Source: Chloroflexota bacterium (GTDB lineage Bacteria; Chloroflexota; Anaerolineae; Aggregatilineales; Phototrophicaceae). From it: a stretch of DNA of 32,829 nt. The notes below the pieces were generated by a model. That model did not search any database. It was not told the origin of the DNA and saw only the letters and a list, made by a program, of their open reading frames with translations. A program made the position numbers and the translations under genes. The stretch is from assembly GCA_026713245.1 (NCBI GenBank), contig JAPOOU010000276.1:1-32829 (forward strand), read 5' to 3'. Shown here in pieces: positions 8,306-17,384 of the stretch (position 1 is its first letter; every line of letters starts with the position of its first letter).

Positions 8306-9346
8306 TTATAGGTCCTCGAGCGAGATGACGGCGCTCAGGTTATGCGGACGGTCGGGATTCTGGCCATTATGCAGGGCGCGATGATAGGCCAGGAGTTGCA
8401 AGACCGGCAAATGCAGGACCGGCGCATTCCAGACTGGAAGGTCCGCTGGCAGGGCGATATGACGCGGCGAGTCAGTCGCAAGCGATGCGACGCTCAGGGT
8501 CCCCGCGCCCATCCGGCGCATTTCCCGCAGCACTTGCAATTCCTGCCGAGCCGATAGCGCCGATATCAAGCCCACAACCAGCGCATTTTCAGCGGCCATC
8601 GACATCGGGCCGTGGCGGAACTCCAGCGTGTGAAACGCCTCGCTGTAGGACAGGGACATCTCTTTCATCTTAAGCATGCTTTCGCAGGCGATGCCGTACA
8701 ACGCATCCGAACCGAGAAAGAAAAAGCGTTCGATGCCCTGGTCGCCGCCCAGCGTCTCCGCCAGATCGCCAAAGGAATCCAGCAACTGCCGACATTGCGC
8801 CGGCAATCGGGCGCTCGAAGCCCGCTCACGTCCGGCGAGGACAGCAGCCATCTGTTGAAGCACAACGCACATGCTGCTGAAGGATCGCGTCTGCGCGACG
8901 CTCTTTTCGCCGGCGCTGTCGATCGCGAAAGCCAGATCGGCCTCGAGCGCCAGCGGGCTGCCGCTATCACAGGTGACTGTGATGACAGGAGCGCCGATCC
9001 GGGATTTGAAGGCGGCCGCCGCGCGCAGGGTTTCCGTGGTCGCGCCGGAGCGCGAGACTGTAATCAGCGCGTATTTTCGCCCCTTGAGATAGATCGTCTC
9101 GGGGAAAAGCAGCAGTTCCGAGGCCGGGTGCGCCCGCGCGTCGATACCGGCGCCGCGCAGCAGGCGCGCGGCGGTCAACGAGAGATAATACGTGGAGCCG
9201 CAGCCGGTGACGACAACGCGATCGGGCTCGGCAGCGGCGATCAAATCGGAAAACCGCGACTCCTGCGCCTCAAAGACCGCGAGCGCGTCAGCCCATACCT
9301 CCGGCTGGCTATTGATCTCCTGGCGTGTATGTTGTCCTGCGTTCAT
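8306..9346 (-). CDS. SIS-domain sugar isomerase/deaminase (AgaS/GlmS-like)
   Basis: A 346-residue protein with two SIS domains. The first has TGCGSTYY and the phosphosugar-binding loop SRSGATTET; a KSVAQTRSFSSM segment replaces the AATKTYTAQ block of its neighbour. The second contains FRHGPMSM and ends in RPHNLSAVISLEDL. It is a distant paralogue of the product at 5668-6699. AgaS-type aldose-ketose isomerase/deaminase and GlmS-half proteins are both compatible. Its ATG overlaps the helicase stop codon as ATGA (9346-9343), so translation may be coupled to the upstream helicase gene. A weak AAAGAG lies just upstream. Confidence 0.8.
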   Translation of the reverse strand: MNAGQHTRQEINSQPEVWADALAVFEAQESRFSDLIAAAEPDRVVVTGCGSTYYLSLTAARLLRGAGIDARAHPASELLLFPETIYLKGRKYALITVSRSGATTETLRAAAAFKSRIGAPVITVTCDSGSPLALEADLAFAIDSAGEKSVAQTRSFSSMCVVLQQMAAVLAGRERASSARLPAQCRQLLDSFGDLAETLGGDQGIERFFFLGSDALYGIACESMLKMKEMSLSYSEAFHTLEFRHGPMSMAAENALVVGLISALSARQELQVLREMRRMGAGTLSVASLATDSPRHIALPADLPVWNAPVLHLPVLQLLAYHRALHNGQNPDRPHNLSAVISLEDL

Positions 9347-11538
9347 AGTCTCTTTATGCTTTCGAGCGCGCCGGGAATATCTGTGCAGTCCAGCGCATAA
9401 GCCTCGTCTAGCAGATCTTTCGGCACAAAGTCGGCGTACCTATCGCACTGGCAAGGCACTGGCGCAGGCAGTTCCGCGGCGGCTGGCGGCTCGGCGCGGA
9501 TCGCTTCCAGCTTCGATTTTACCTCGGCGGCACCCGTCGCGTCACATTCGAGTTCGTAATAGTATGGAAGGTGAGTATTTGTACATTTGACGCCGGCATG
9601 TTCAAGCAAGCGCAACTGGGTTCTGGCTTGCCGTGTCCCGCAGAAGGGCAGGATCAGGAAAGAATTCGGCGTGAGCGGCAGGATGGATGTCTCGGCGAGC
9701 TCGGCGCTTTTGGCTGTGTCGCGGGCCCGCTGCAGGCGTGCTACAGCGCCGGGCTTGAGATAAGGATAGCTATTTTCAGACAGGAGAATCTGGCGGATTT
9801 TTCGCAGAACGCTAGTATGAATTGGTGGTCCGTCCCCTCTCCACAGTGTCGCAGGTCTGCCTTTTATCCGCTTCACTTCAATGATGCGGGCACCCTCGTC
9901 TACTTTGAGCACCTGCCAGGCGTAACCCGCCAGGACGATCGAGCTGTCGACTTCCGGCGCCCCTTGAATCGTGCCGATCTCGCGCGATTTGTCGCGTACG
10001 CGGTATTCCACTTCGTCGCAGAAGACGGCGTAGAAGCGATAATTGTTGATGATTCGCTCGGCTTCGACGCCGATAATCAATCCGCCTCGCTCTGTTTGTT
10101 CAAGATGTTCAATCTCCAGCAGATGGCGCAGCATCCTGCGAAAATGATCTTGTGTAATATGCCGGAAAGCGGACAAGGTGAGGACGCGCTCGGCGATCTG
10201 TGGCGGAGACAACTCGCTGTGAGATTTGATGATGCTCATTGTCTGGTGATAGAGCAGGCTCAAGGGCATTTGCGGGATTTGCGGCGGCTCTATCCATTTT
10301 TCTTCGGCGTATAACTGAATGACGGCGATAGTTTGCAGCAGATTCCAGGGCAACTCTTTGCCGATGTGCAGCGCTTCCTCTTCTTGCTCTGTCGAATAAA
10401 AGAACATTCGAGAAGGTCCGCCGCGCCGCCCGGAACGCCCCAGCCGCTGCACGAAACTCGAGACGGAATGCGTCGAATTAACCTGTATCACTTGATCCAA
10501 CTGTCCCAGATCAATACCGAGTTCCAGCGTAACGGTGGCGGCTGTACAGGCATATTGACGCTCGTCTTTCATGGCCGCTTCGGCGGCTTCGCGATAGGGC
10601 GCCGAGATGCTGCCGTGGTGTACGTGATAGAAGTTGGGATCTTTGCGCCGTGCGGCAATGCGCCTCATATTCATAATGATGGCTTCGGTAGCGGCTCTGC
10701 TGTTGGCGAAGATCAGCGTTTTGGGAACGCGCCGGGTCATTTTGTACTGATGCTCGAGGTATGCGGCTTCTTGGGAGCGAGCTTCTTTGGTCGCCTCTAG
10801 CGGTTGCGCGTCTTCGACCGCGCCGCGCCGAGAACTCGGCAGCAGAAAGTACTCCAAACCAATTTCCACCGGGGAAGTCTTTTCGCTGGTGATCGATTGC
10901 ACCGGAATTTCGGTATCGCCGCGTAGCCAATCTATTGCCAGTTGCGGTTCTCCGATGGTCGCTGAAAGCCCGATTCGGCGCGCGGGCGCAGCCTGCAGGC
11001 GCGACAAGCGCTCCAACTGGCACATCACTTGCCGTCCCCGATCCGAATCAATGAAGGCATGAACTTCGTCGATGATGATGTAACGCGTATCGTGGAAGAG
11101 TCGCTTTAGCTCATGGTGTCGGTTAATCAACATGGCTTCCAGCGATTCGGGAGTAATTTGCAGGATGCCCCGCGCCCGTTGCAGAAAGCGCGCTTTTTTC
11201 GTTTGCGCGACATCACCATGCCAGCTTTGCACCGGGATGTCGCTTGCTTCCAGCAACTCGGTAAGGCGCTCGAACTGGTCGTTGATGAGCGCCTTCAAAG
11301 GACCGATGTAGACCGCTCCAATCGCCTGGGGCGGATTATCGTATAGATCGGTAATGACAGGCAGCAGCGCGGCTTCGGTCTTGCCGCTGGCGGTGCCGCT
11401 GGAAATCAGCATGTGATCTGAGGAATCGAGAATAGCGTGAATGGCTTGCGTCTGAATGTCGCGCAGGTTTTCCCACTTGTTGCGCCAAATATACTCCTGA
11501 ATGAAGGGCGCAAGTTTGTAAAATGGATTGCCGGTCAT
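9343..11538 (-). CDS. Lhr/BrxHI-like SF2 DEAD/DEAH-box helicase
   Basis: A 731-residue ATP-dependent helicase. Visible motifs are a Q-like element (LRDIQTQAI, about 26-34), Walker A SGTASGKT (47-54), motif II DEVH (157-160), motif III SAT (192-194), motif V near LELGIDLG (338-345) and motif VI QRLGRSGRRGG (364-374). The remaining 350 residues form an Lhr-type C-terminal region. The length and helicase core resemble the Lhr-like helicases (BrxHI) paired with BrxD in type 2 BREX loci. Here it follows a BrxD-like ATPase whose stop shares one base with this start (TAATG at 11540-11536). It should act on nucleic acid with its two upstream partners. The 3' end overlaps the start of a sugar-isomerase gene by 4 bases. 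Confidence 0.87.
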   Translation of the reverse strand: MTGNPFYKLAPFIQEYIWRNKWENLRDIQTQAIHAILDSSDHMLISSGTASGKTEAALLPVITDLYDNPPQAIGAVYIGPLKALINDQFERLTELLEASDIPVQSWHGDVAQTKKARFLQRARGILQITPESLEAMLINRHHELKRLFHDTRYIIIDEVHAFIDSDRGRQVMCQLERLSRLQAAPARRIGLSATIGEPQLAIDWLRGDTEIPVQSITSEKTSPVEIGLEYFLLPSSRRGAVEDAQPLEATKEARSQEAAYLEHQYKMTRRVPKTLIFANSRAATEAIIMNMRRIAARRKDPNFYHVHHGSISAPYREAAEAAMKDERQYACTAATVTLELGIDLGQLDQVIQVNSTHSVSSFVQRLGRSGRRGGPSRMFFYSTEQEEEALHIGKELPWNLLQTIAVIQLYAEEKWIEPPQIPQMPLSLLYHQTMSIIKSHSELSPPQIAERVLTLSAFRHITQDHFRRMLRHLLEIEHLEQTERGGLIIGVEAERIINNYRFYAVFCDEVEYRVRDKSREIGTIQGAPEVDSSIVLAGYAWQVLKVDEGARIIEVKRIKGRPATLWRGDGPPIHTSVLRKIRQILLSENSYPYLKPGAVARLQRARDTAKSAELAETSILPLTPNSFLILPFCGTRQARTQLRLLEHAGVKCTNTHLPYYYELECDATGAAEVKSKLEAIRAEPPAAAELPAPVPCQCDRYADFVPKDLLDEAYALDCTDIPGALESIKRL

Positions 11539-12857
11539 TAGATTTGGAAACTGGCGTAGGGGGAGTCTTCTGCCTCCAGATGGGATGCGTCGCTGGTGGT
11601 GAATTCGACATCGCCCAGAATGGAATCGAAGGTCTGGTCGGGGTACTGCTGCAAGAGGTTCAACAGCGATACAAAATCACGGACCACCTCGCGCGGGGTT
11701 AGCAGAGAATCCGCGCCAACGCGCGCCGAAACTGTCGACATAAACGCCTTGAGTTGCAAGTCATCCAAGCTGGATTCGTATTTGTGATGAAAGGCATGGA
11801 TCTCACGGATATGCTGCAGCAGCGAGTGTATTTCATCCTGGCTGAGCATATCGAGGTGAATGAGCGGCGCGTTCAGATCTCGCAAGCCGTCGCGGACGAA
11901 GCGACTCTGTTCCAGGCGCGTTTTCAGGGCATCGTAGCTAAACAGACCGCGGCGCGTATCCTGGACCATATCAGGTGTAGCGCCAAAAAACACGCCCAAA
12001 TACTCGGCGCCGCCTTGTCGTGTATCGTTGAAGATGCTCAGAAGACGCTCGTAGTTGTTCCTGCGAGAAACTGCATGGGATATGCGATGGAGGTTTACGG
12101 CTTCATCGACAAAGATGATCAGCCCGCTGTATCCAATCTCGTGCACAAAACTGGCCATCAGCTTGATATAGTCGTACCACGACTCGTCATCAATAATGCT
12201 GCGCACGCCTAGTGCCTGTCTTGCTTCAGTCTTAACATTGTATTCGCCGCGCAGCCAGCGAATGGCCGCGGCTTTGAGGTCATCATCGCCGATTTGGTGC
12301 CCGTGCCAATAGTCATGAATCACCTTTGCGAAATCGGCACCATGCACCATGTCTTCCATAGCGTCCACGACATCGTAAATGCCTTGTTCGACCGCGCCGG
12401 AAAAACGACGCGAATTGCGATCGATACCGGCGCGTACGAACTGTGTCTGCACCTTGCTGATCCATTTTTCCAAGACAGTTGCAAACGCTTTGCCGTCGGG
12501 CCGTGTTTTGATCGCCATGTTCATCATTAATTCGCGATAAGTAGCCAATCCTTCGCCCTTGGAGCCAGTCAAGCGCCTTTGAGGACTGAGATCGGCATCG
12601 GCGACGACGAAATTTCTCTGGAAAGCATAATTGCGCAATAACTGCAGCATAAAGCTTTTGCCGGAGCCGTAGCGCCCGACAAGCAGTCGACAAGTGGCGC
12701 CGCCATCGGCGATGACATCGTCCATATCGCGCAGGAGCGTTTCGATTTCCGCCTTGCGTCCAACGACAATATGCTCGGCGCCTCTTCTTGGCACAACGCC
12801 AGCGCTAAGCGACTGCAATATGGCAGCTGAAACGCGTTTCGAAATTCTCTTCTCCAT
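11538..12857 (-). CDS. BrxD-like P-loop ATPase (BREX ATP-binding, DUF2791 type)
   Basis: A 439-residue ATPase. Walker A is GRYGSGKS (61-68) and Walker B is LIIFVDEA (246-253). The segments around it (SIIDDESWYDYIKL, NYERLLSIFNDTRQGG, FGATPDMVQDTRRGLFSY) match the conserved core of the BrxC/BrxD ATP-binding family as I know it. In BREX this family works next to a helicase. No other BREX core gene (PglX, PglZ) is present, so it belongs to a different, smaller cassette. GAAGG lies about 6 bases before the ATG. The gene begins 9 bases after the TerB-domain gene and runs into the helicase start, so all three are almost certainly one transcript. Confidence 0.85.
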   Translation of the reverse strand: MEKRISKRVSAAILQSLSAGVVPRRGAEHIVVGRKAEIETLLRDMDDVIADGGATCRLLVGRYGSGKSFMLQLLRNYAFQRNFVVADADLSPQRRLTGSKGEGLATYRELMMNMAIKTRPDGKAFATVLEKWISKVQTQFVRAGIDRNSRRFSGAVEQGIYDVVDAMEDMVHGADFAKVIHDYWHGHQIGDDDLKAAAIRWLRGEYNVKTEARQALGVRSIIDDESWYDYIKLMASFVHEIGYSGLIIFVDEAVNLHRISHAVSRRNNYERLLSIFNDTRQGGAEYLGVFFGATPDMVQDTRRGLFSYDALKTRLEQSRFVRDGLRDLNAPLIHLDMLSQDEIHSLLQHIREIHAFHHKYESSLDDLQLKAFMSTVSARVGADSLLTPREVVRDFVSLLNLLQQYPDQTFDSILGDVEFTTSDASHLEAEDSPYASFQI

Positions 12858-12866
12858 AGGATGCCT

Positions 12867-15800
12867 TCACTGATTTTGATTGAACTTGCCATACTGCGAA
12901 TGTTTGAGTATGGATTCAATCTTGCATCGATAATCCCTTTCAATGAAAAACAAGTCATTTTCTTCAATGATTAAGGATTCGCCGATTTCTTCGTAGGCGC
13001 GCTCATTGATAGTCTCTATAATCGGGTTGATGAATTGACCGCGGAAAGCGGATTGTATGTCCTCTTCCGCGCATTCCCAATCATTATTCGACAGAAAGGC
13101 AATCAATCTGGCTGTCTCGCTTCCGCTTGCGCCCATTATTCTAGCGACTTCATCTAGGCTGGGCAACGAACCAGACTTCCTACCTTCCATATCTTGGAGA
13201 AATCCAGGCGATGCTGGCCCACCATCCTGACTGCCGCTGATTTGCGCTGTATCGCCAAGAAGCAGTGACCGAAGCGTTACCGATCCGCTTTTGTCTCGCT
13301 TACCTTCCAGGGAATTCCGCTGCGCTTCGTTTAGCGCATTGTCGTCTTTGAATTCTTGCGAATTGTCGTCAATCTGTCCGACGAGTAGACGATCGCGAAT
13401 CGCCGTCGAATCTATTTTGAGCTGCTCAACTTTAGCGGGGTCAATGATGATTTCCGGCCTCGGCGGTTCGAGTTTTAATGCCGTCTCGATAATTGACTGC
13501 CATTTTGGTGACAACCGAATGCCGCGCAATTGATGACCAAAATGATATTGCTGGCGCATCACATTTTCGGTGTGCCGCAGGATATCACGCAGCAAATTAG
13601 CGATCCGCGCGTTGTCTGTCCAGGGATGTACAATCGCAATCTCAATCTCGGTCTGCGGATACTCATGCAATGCGTTAATGAATGGGATCCTTTTTATGAC
13701 CCGGCTTTGTTTGGATTTGTAGGTCTGAAACAACGATTGTCCACGTTCTTTCTCTATAGCGGCATTAAAAGCCATCACTCCCTTTTTATAGGCGCTGCGC
13801 GCTTTGACGGTTTCGCCATGTTGTTTGTAGAATTTGTTCTCGGTCGGGTTGTACTTTGCCAGATGAAAAAGCACATCGTCGGATAGGGCTTCAAAGTTCT
13901 CACCTTCATTGACCCAGCCTTCGATCAGCATATTGAGATCGCCAACCGCCCCTAGTTTCGCCACTTTGGCATACCATTGCAGGGGATCGGGGAGCAATTT
14001 ATGAACAACAATGAAGTCCGCATTCCAATCCGGCAAATACTTATCCAGCTTAGGTTGCAACTTACGGTAATATCGCCAGAAATCCTCAAGATGCTTATAA
14101 GCCGCTTGTGGCGAATCAAAACCGATCAGATTAATAACTTCATAAACATGGACAAACAGGTAGCTTAGATCGGTCGGCAGTTGATTGCCTTGCCTCAGTT
14201 CTGTCCGCCAATAGAAATACCATTGCTGTTGCGCTTCACTCATTGCGGAATATGTAGGCCAGTATTGCATGAACGGAACTTCTTCGGCTGCTGTTTCGAT
14301 GCGATTAACATATTTTCTGGCTTCGTCAATGAAACCCCGGCTTGCCGAAGATGATTGCAGTACCGATAGGCGCGGCGGAATCGAGATATCACCGGGGTCT
14401 TCTACCGGCAGTTCAGTGATTATCGGGTGGAATGGCTCTGTATCTGATTGAGTAGCGGGCTGTATCGCTTCATCAAGCTGCGGCTGCTGCAATTGCTCGT
14501 CATACCATGCTTTGCCAGCTGGGGTTACGCGGAATTTATATGTCTGAAACTTATTGCGTTCCAATTTGCCGTCTTGGGTCAGGCGATTGATCGCCGCTTT
14601 CGGGAGGCCAGCGCCGATGTAATCGACATATTCCCTTTCCGCTTCGATAATTACCGACATGACTTCAAACAACAATGCCGTTTCAGGGTCGGGGCGACGT
14701 GGCGGGATGGGGGTACCGGCAGGTTCGTCGGCGGGCGTTTCGGCACGAATCTGGTGGAACCAGGCCGGCTTGGCCGGAGGCCCTGCTGCGCTGTCACGCG
14801 ACGTGGAATCCTCGGCCGCTGTCGTTATAGCAGGCAGCACGTCGCCCGTTTCTTCGCTTGGCTTGGCGCGGAGTTCAAAAGTATCGTCCTTTTGCGCGTG
14901 GATTGCGGCACTCAACACAGCGCTTCGCTCTTGTTCCTCCCTCAGGTCGCGGATAAGCTCGGCAATGCGATCCCGCTTGTCCGAAAGCTCGTTCTCAAGC
15001 TCAGCGTTGCGTTGCTTCTGCTCTTGAATCTCGTCGTCAAGTTCGCCGATTCGTATATTGAGCGCCTGCAGCATGTCCGCGTCAGAGACTGCTGGCCCTT
15101 GAGCGTCATCACGTTCCTCTCCCGAGCTTGATGATACCGACAGCAACAAATCGGGCTTGCTTGAAACACGAGCGTTCAAGCCTTTGAGACAAGCGACCGG
15201 CTCGACCTGCTGCAAATTTAGATCGAGAAAATGCTCCCGCTGCACATCTAGAGCAATCAGGCAAAATCGACCTGGTTGCCCTGTGCCTGGGTTTATCGCA
15301 TCCACATATCCTTCAAAGACAATATGCTCGATTTTTTCTGTTCGATCCGCCGTAAAAATCTCATAGATGGTACGCAGGCTGGTCTGCGCCAACACCGACG
15401 CGTAAAACTGCCTGCGCTGTTTTTGCGGCAGGACGATCTCGGTGATCTCGTCACGAGACTTCGCATATTTGTACGCTTCTGTTTCCGGAATGATATCCAT
15501 TGCGGGCAAGTCATAAGATATTTTCAGCAATCGAGATTCGGGAAAATAAGCGAGCTCGGCTTTTTTGGAGAAACCCGGCGGGTACTCGCTATTTTTCAGC
15601 ACTAGTTTGAAGTACCTGACGACTGCCCCGGCCTCTCCCGCAACAAAATCTTGCAGAAATTGCTCAATATCTTGATTGTGTTTTTCCGCCTCCGCGCGGA
15701 TTTGACTGACACGTTTCTTATTATTGAACGAAGCTTCCCGATAGACTACAAGGGCTTTCTGATAATTTCTCTCCGCGCTCGCACAGGCTTTTTCGTATGA

Positions 15801-16118
15801 CCGATTCTTCCATGGCAGCCAGGACGCAAGACCAGAAGGGGGCGCCGGCAATTGTAGAATCGGTTCCTTTCGCTTGAATTCGGGAAGGCGCGCTTGAATT
15901 TTCAAGCCGTCAAATATGATACAAGTATCAACTAAAAGGGACTCTTTCAGCAGATTTTCTAATCGAGATCTCGATTGATCCAAGATCGCGTTTTTGCTGT
16001 CGACCTCGGAGAAGCGAGCGGTCCAATGATCGCGCAATTGCTGCTTTTCCGATTGCATCTCCGCTAGCAACCGTTTCAATTCGGCCTGCTCTTTCTTCGC
16101 TCGCGTATTAAAGAACAT
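12867..16118 (-). CDS. Large TerB-N / TerB-C domain protein with REase-associated N-terminal region
   Basis: A 1083-residue cytoplasmic protein, first gene of the three-gene cassette. Residues 1-60 are a charged helix. About 65-330 form a domain (DLPAMDIIPETEAYKY, LRTIYEIFTADR, VFEGYVDAINPGTG, ACLKGLNARVS) that I recognise from actinobacterial proteins carrying an Mrr-type restriction endonuclease. About 345-410 is a coiled coil, and 480-545 looks winged-helix-like. About 590-800 is TerB-N, with WPTYSAMSEAQQQWYFYWR and LPTDLSYLFVHVYEVINLIG. About 1000-1070 is TerB-C, with FINPIIETINERAYEEIGE and IERDYRCKI. No nuclease residues are evident. TerB-N/TerB-C proteins are known partners of helicases and P-loop ATPases in Ter-related predicted DNA-processing systems. 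The gene appears more AT-rich than its neighbours, which hints at transfer. Confidence 0.85.
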   Translation of the reverse strand: MFFNTRAKKEQAELKRLLAEMQSEKQQLRDHWTARFSEVDSKNAILDQSRSRLENLLKESLLVDTCIIFDGLKIQARLPEFKRKEPILQLPAPPSGLASWLPWKNRSYEKACASAERNYQKALVVYREASFNNKKRVSQIRAEAEKHNQDIEQFLQDFVAGEAGAVVRYFKLVLKNSEYPPGFSKKAELAYFPESRLLKISYDLPAMDIIPETEAYKYAKSRDEITEIVLPQKQRRQFYASVLAQTSLRTIYEIFTADRTEKIEHIVFEGYVDAINPGTGQPGRFCLIALDVQREHFLDLNLQQVEPVACLKGLNARVSSKPDLLLSVSSSSGEERDDAQGPAVSDADMLQALNIRIGELDDEIQEQKQRNAELENELSDKRDRIAELIRDLREEQERSAVLSAAIHAQKDDTFELRAKPSEETGDVLPAITTAAEDSTSRDSAAGPPAKPAWFHQIRAETPADEPAGTPIPPRRPDPETALLFEVMSVIIEAEREYVDYIGAGLPKAAINRLTQDGKLERNKFQTYKFRVTPAGKAWYDEQLQQPQLDEAIQPATQSDTEPFHPIITELPVEDPGDISIPPRLSVLQSSSASRGFIDEARKYVNRIETAAEEVPFMQYWPTYSAMSEAQQQWYFYWRTELRQGNQLPTDLSYLFVHVYEVINLIGFDSPQAAYKHLEDFWRYYRKLQPKLDKYLPDWNADFIVVHKLLPDPLQWYAKVAKLGAVGDLNMLIEGWVNEGENFEALSDDVLFHLAKYNPTENKFYKQHGETVKARSAYKKGVMAFNAAIEKERGQSLFQTYKSKQSRVIKRIPFINALHEYPQTEIEIAIVHPWTDNARIANLLRDILRHTENVMRQQYHFGHQLRGIRLSPKWQSIIETALKLEPPRPEIIIDPAKVEQLKIDSTAIRDRLLVGQIDDNSQEFKDDNALNEAQRNSLEGKRDKSGSVTLRSLLLGDTAQISGSQDGGPASPGFLQDMEGRKSGSLPSLDEVARIMGASGSETARLIAFLSNNDWECAEEDIQSAFRGQFINPIIETINERAYEEIGESLIIEENDLFFIERDYRCKIESILKHSQYGKFNQNQ

Positions 16119-16177
16119 CGTGATCCCGTACTTGTCCTGCCTGTTATCCCATTCAAACTGATGACCGCCGCGCTGCG

Positions 16178-16183
16178 ATTATA
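16178..16183 (-). promoter_or_regulatory. Candidate -10 element upstream of the TerB-domain gene
   Basis: A perfect TATAAT on the minus strand lies 59 bases upstream of the TerB-domain start. No good -35 hexamer is found 16-18 bases further upstream. It is the only clear -10-like box in this 246-base intergenic region. Confidence 0.3.
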
Positions 16184-16282
16184 CGCTGTTCAAAACGCAT
16201 GGGCGACTGAAACATTTAGAATCATATTACATCTGTGGCAAAATGCGAGACCCCAGGTATGACTTATAGCTAAGTTAAGAAC

Positions 16283-16305
16283 AGCCGTTCTGCGCGTAAA
16301 CGGCT
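16283..16305 (-). terminator. Weak hairpin downstream of the dehydrogenase gene
   Basis: AGCCGTT (16283-16289) and AACGGCT (16299-16305) form a 7-bp stem with a 9-base loop, 60 bases past the dehydrogenase stop. On the minus strand it is followed by GTTCTTAA, a poor T tract. It may be an inefficient terminator separating the dehydrogenase from the TerB cassette. Confidence 0.3.
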
Positions 16306-16364
16306 TCATCGTCAGCAAGCAAGTGTAGCGATGGAATCATTGGGCGCTTCCAGTGTGGCCGGGT

Positions 16365-17384
16365 CTAATACATCAACTCCACGTCGAGCAAGTTTTCCAT
16401 TGGCTCCTCAGCGAGATAGTGGCGCAGGTTGCGGATGAACAATTCAGTCAATTTGCCGTTTTCGGTATCCGCCGTGCTGGCGGAATGATGGCTGATGATA
16501 ACGTTGGGCAATCCCCAAAGCGGGTCGTCGGCCGGCAGCGGCTCTGGATCGGTGACATCCAGCGCCGCGCCCCCAAGCTGCCCGTTAATAAGCGCGTCCG
16601 TCAAGGCCGTCTGGTCGACCAGGGCGCCACGCGCGATATTGATCAGATAGGCGCCCGGCTTCAGCATGGCGATACGTTCAGCGTCCAGCAAGCCATCCGT
16701 TTCCGGCGTATGCGGCAGGCACAGCGCCAGAAAATCGGCTTGCGGCAGCATCTCCTCCAGTTGAGAAGGGGCGAACAAGAGGTCGACGTCGTCTACTGCC
16801 CGATGGATATCGCGCCGCGTGCCGATTATGCGCATACCGAAAAACCTGCAGACAGCCGCGAGGTCGCGCCCGATCTTGCCCAAGCCGAGGATGCCAACGG
16901 TCATGCCGCGCAGTTCGGTATTATTGAAGCGTTGCCAATGGCGCGCGAGCTTCTGATCCTCCATCAAACAATAGTTCTTGACGAAGGTCAACATTGCCAT
17001 CAGGCAGAACTCGGCCAGGGGACGGGCGTGGACGCCGCTGGCGGTGGTGAAAATCCAGCCCTGCCGGTCGTAACCATAGCTCTTCACAAACTGTCCGATG
17101 CCGGCGCTGGTCGTTTGGATCCACTTCAGGTTATGCGCGAGCTGCGGCAGATCCTCGCGATGTGTATGGTCGAAGTCGAAGAGGACGTCGGCTTGTGACA
17201 GCAGCGCGCGCCACTCAGCTTCTTGTTCGGCACTACGCTTGATGATGGCGGTGTGATGGGCGTGAAACTGCGGCGCGCCGATCAGGTCGGGTCGGTAGAC
17301 GACCTCAACCTGCGGCACATTGTTCCGGATGTGATCAATGTGTTCTGGTTCCAGGTAAGACGCGATCAAAACCTTGAGAGGCAT
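16365..17384 (-). CDS. D-2-hydroxyacid dehydrogenase (NAD-dependent)
   Basis: A 339-residue oxidoreductase of the D-isomer 2-hydroxyacid dehydrogenase family. A substrate-binding domain is split by a Rossmann domain with the dinucleotide loop GLGKIG (166-171 region). The catalytic triad is read as R252 in NIARGALVD, E281 in TDPEPL and H300 in ISHHSAS; the last has His in place of the usual Pro before the catalytic His. The family reduces 2-oxoacids to D-2-hydroxyacids, with glyoxylate/hydroxypyruvate reductase-like and phosphoglycerate dehydrogenase-like members; the substrate here is unknown. It stands alone between the TerB cassette and the split regulator. A LarA-like gene lies 12 kb away, but no operon link is visible. 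Confidence 0.87.
   Translation of the reverse strand: MPLKVLIASYLEPEHIDHIRNNVPQVEVVYRPDLIGAPQFHAHHTAIIKRSAEQEAEWRALLSQADVLFDFDHTHREDLPQLAHNLKWIQTTSAGIGQFVKSYGYDRQGWIFTTASGVHARPLAEFCLMAMLTFVKNYCLMEDQKLARHWQRFNNTELRGMTVGILGLGKIGRDLAAVCRFFGMRIIGTRRDIHRAVDDVDLLFAPSQLEEMLPQADFLALCLPHTPETDGLLDAERIAMLKPGAYLINIARGALVDQTALTDALINGQLGGAALDVTDPEPLPADDPLWGLPNVIISHHSASTADTENGKLTELFIRNLRHYLAEEPMENLLDVELMY

Noticed and set aside
9343-16118. A complete BREX type 2 locus
   Set aside because: Only the helicase and BrxD-like ATPase correspond; PglX, PglZ, PglW, BrxA and BrxC equivalents are absent from both flanks.
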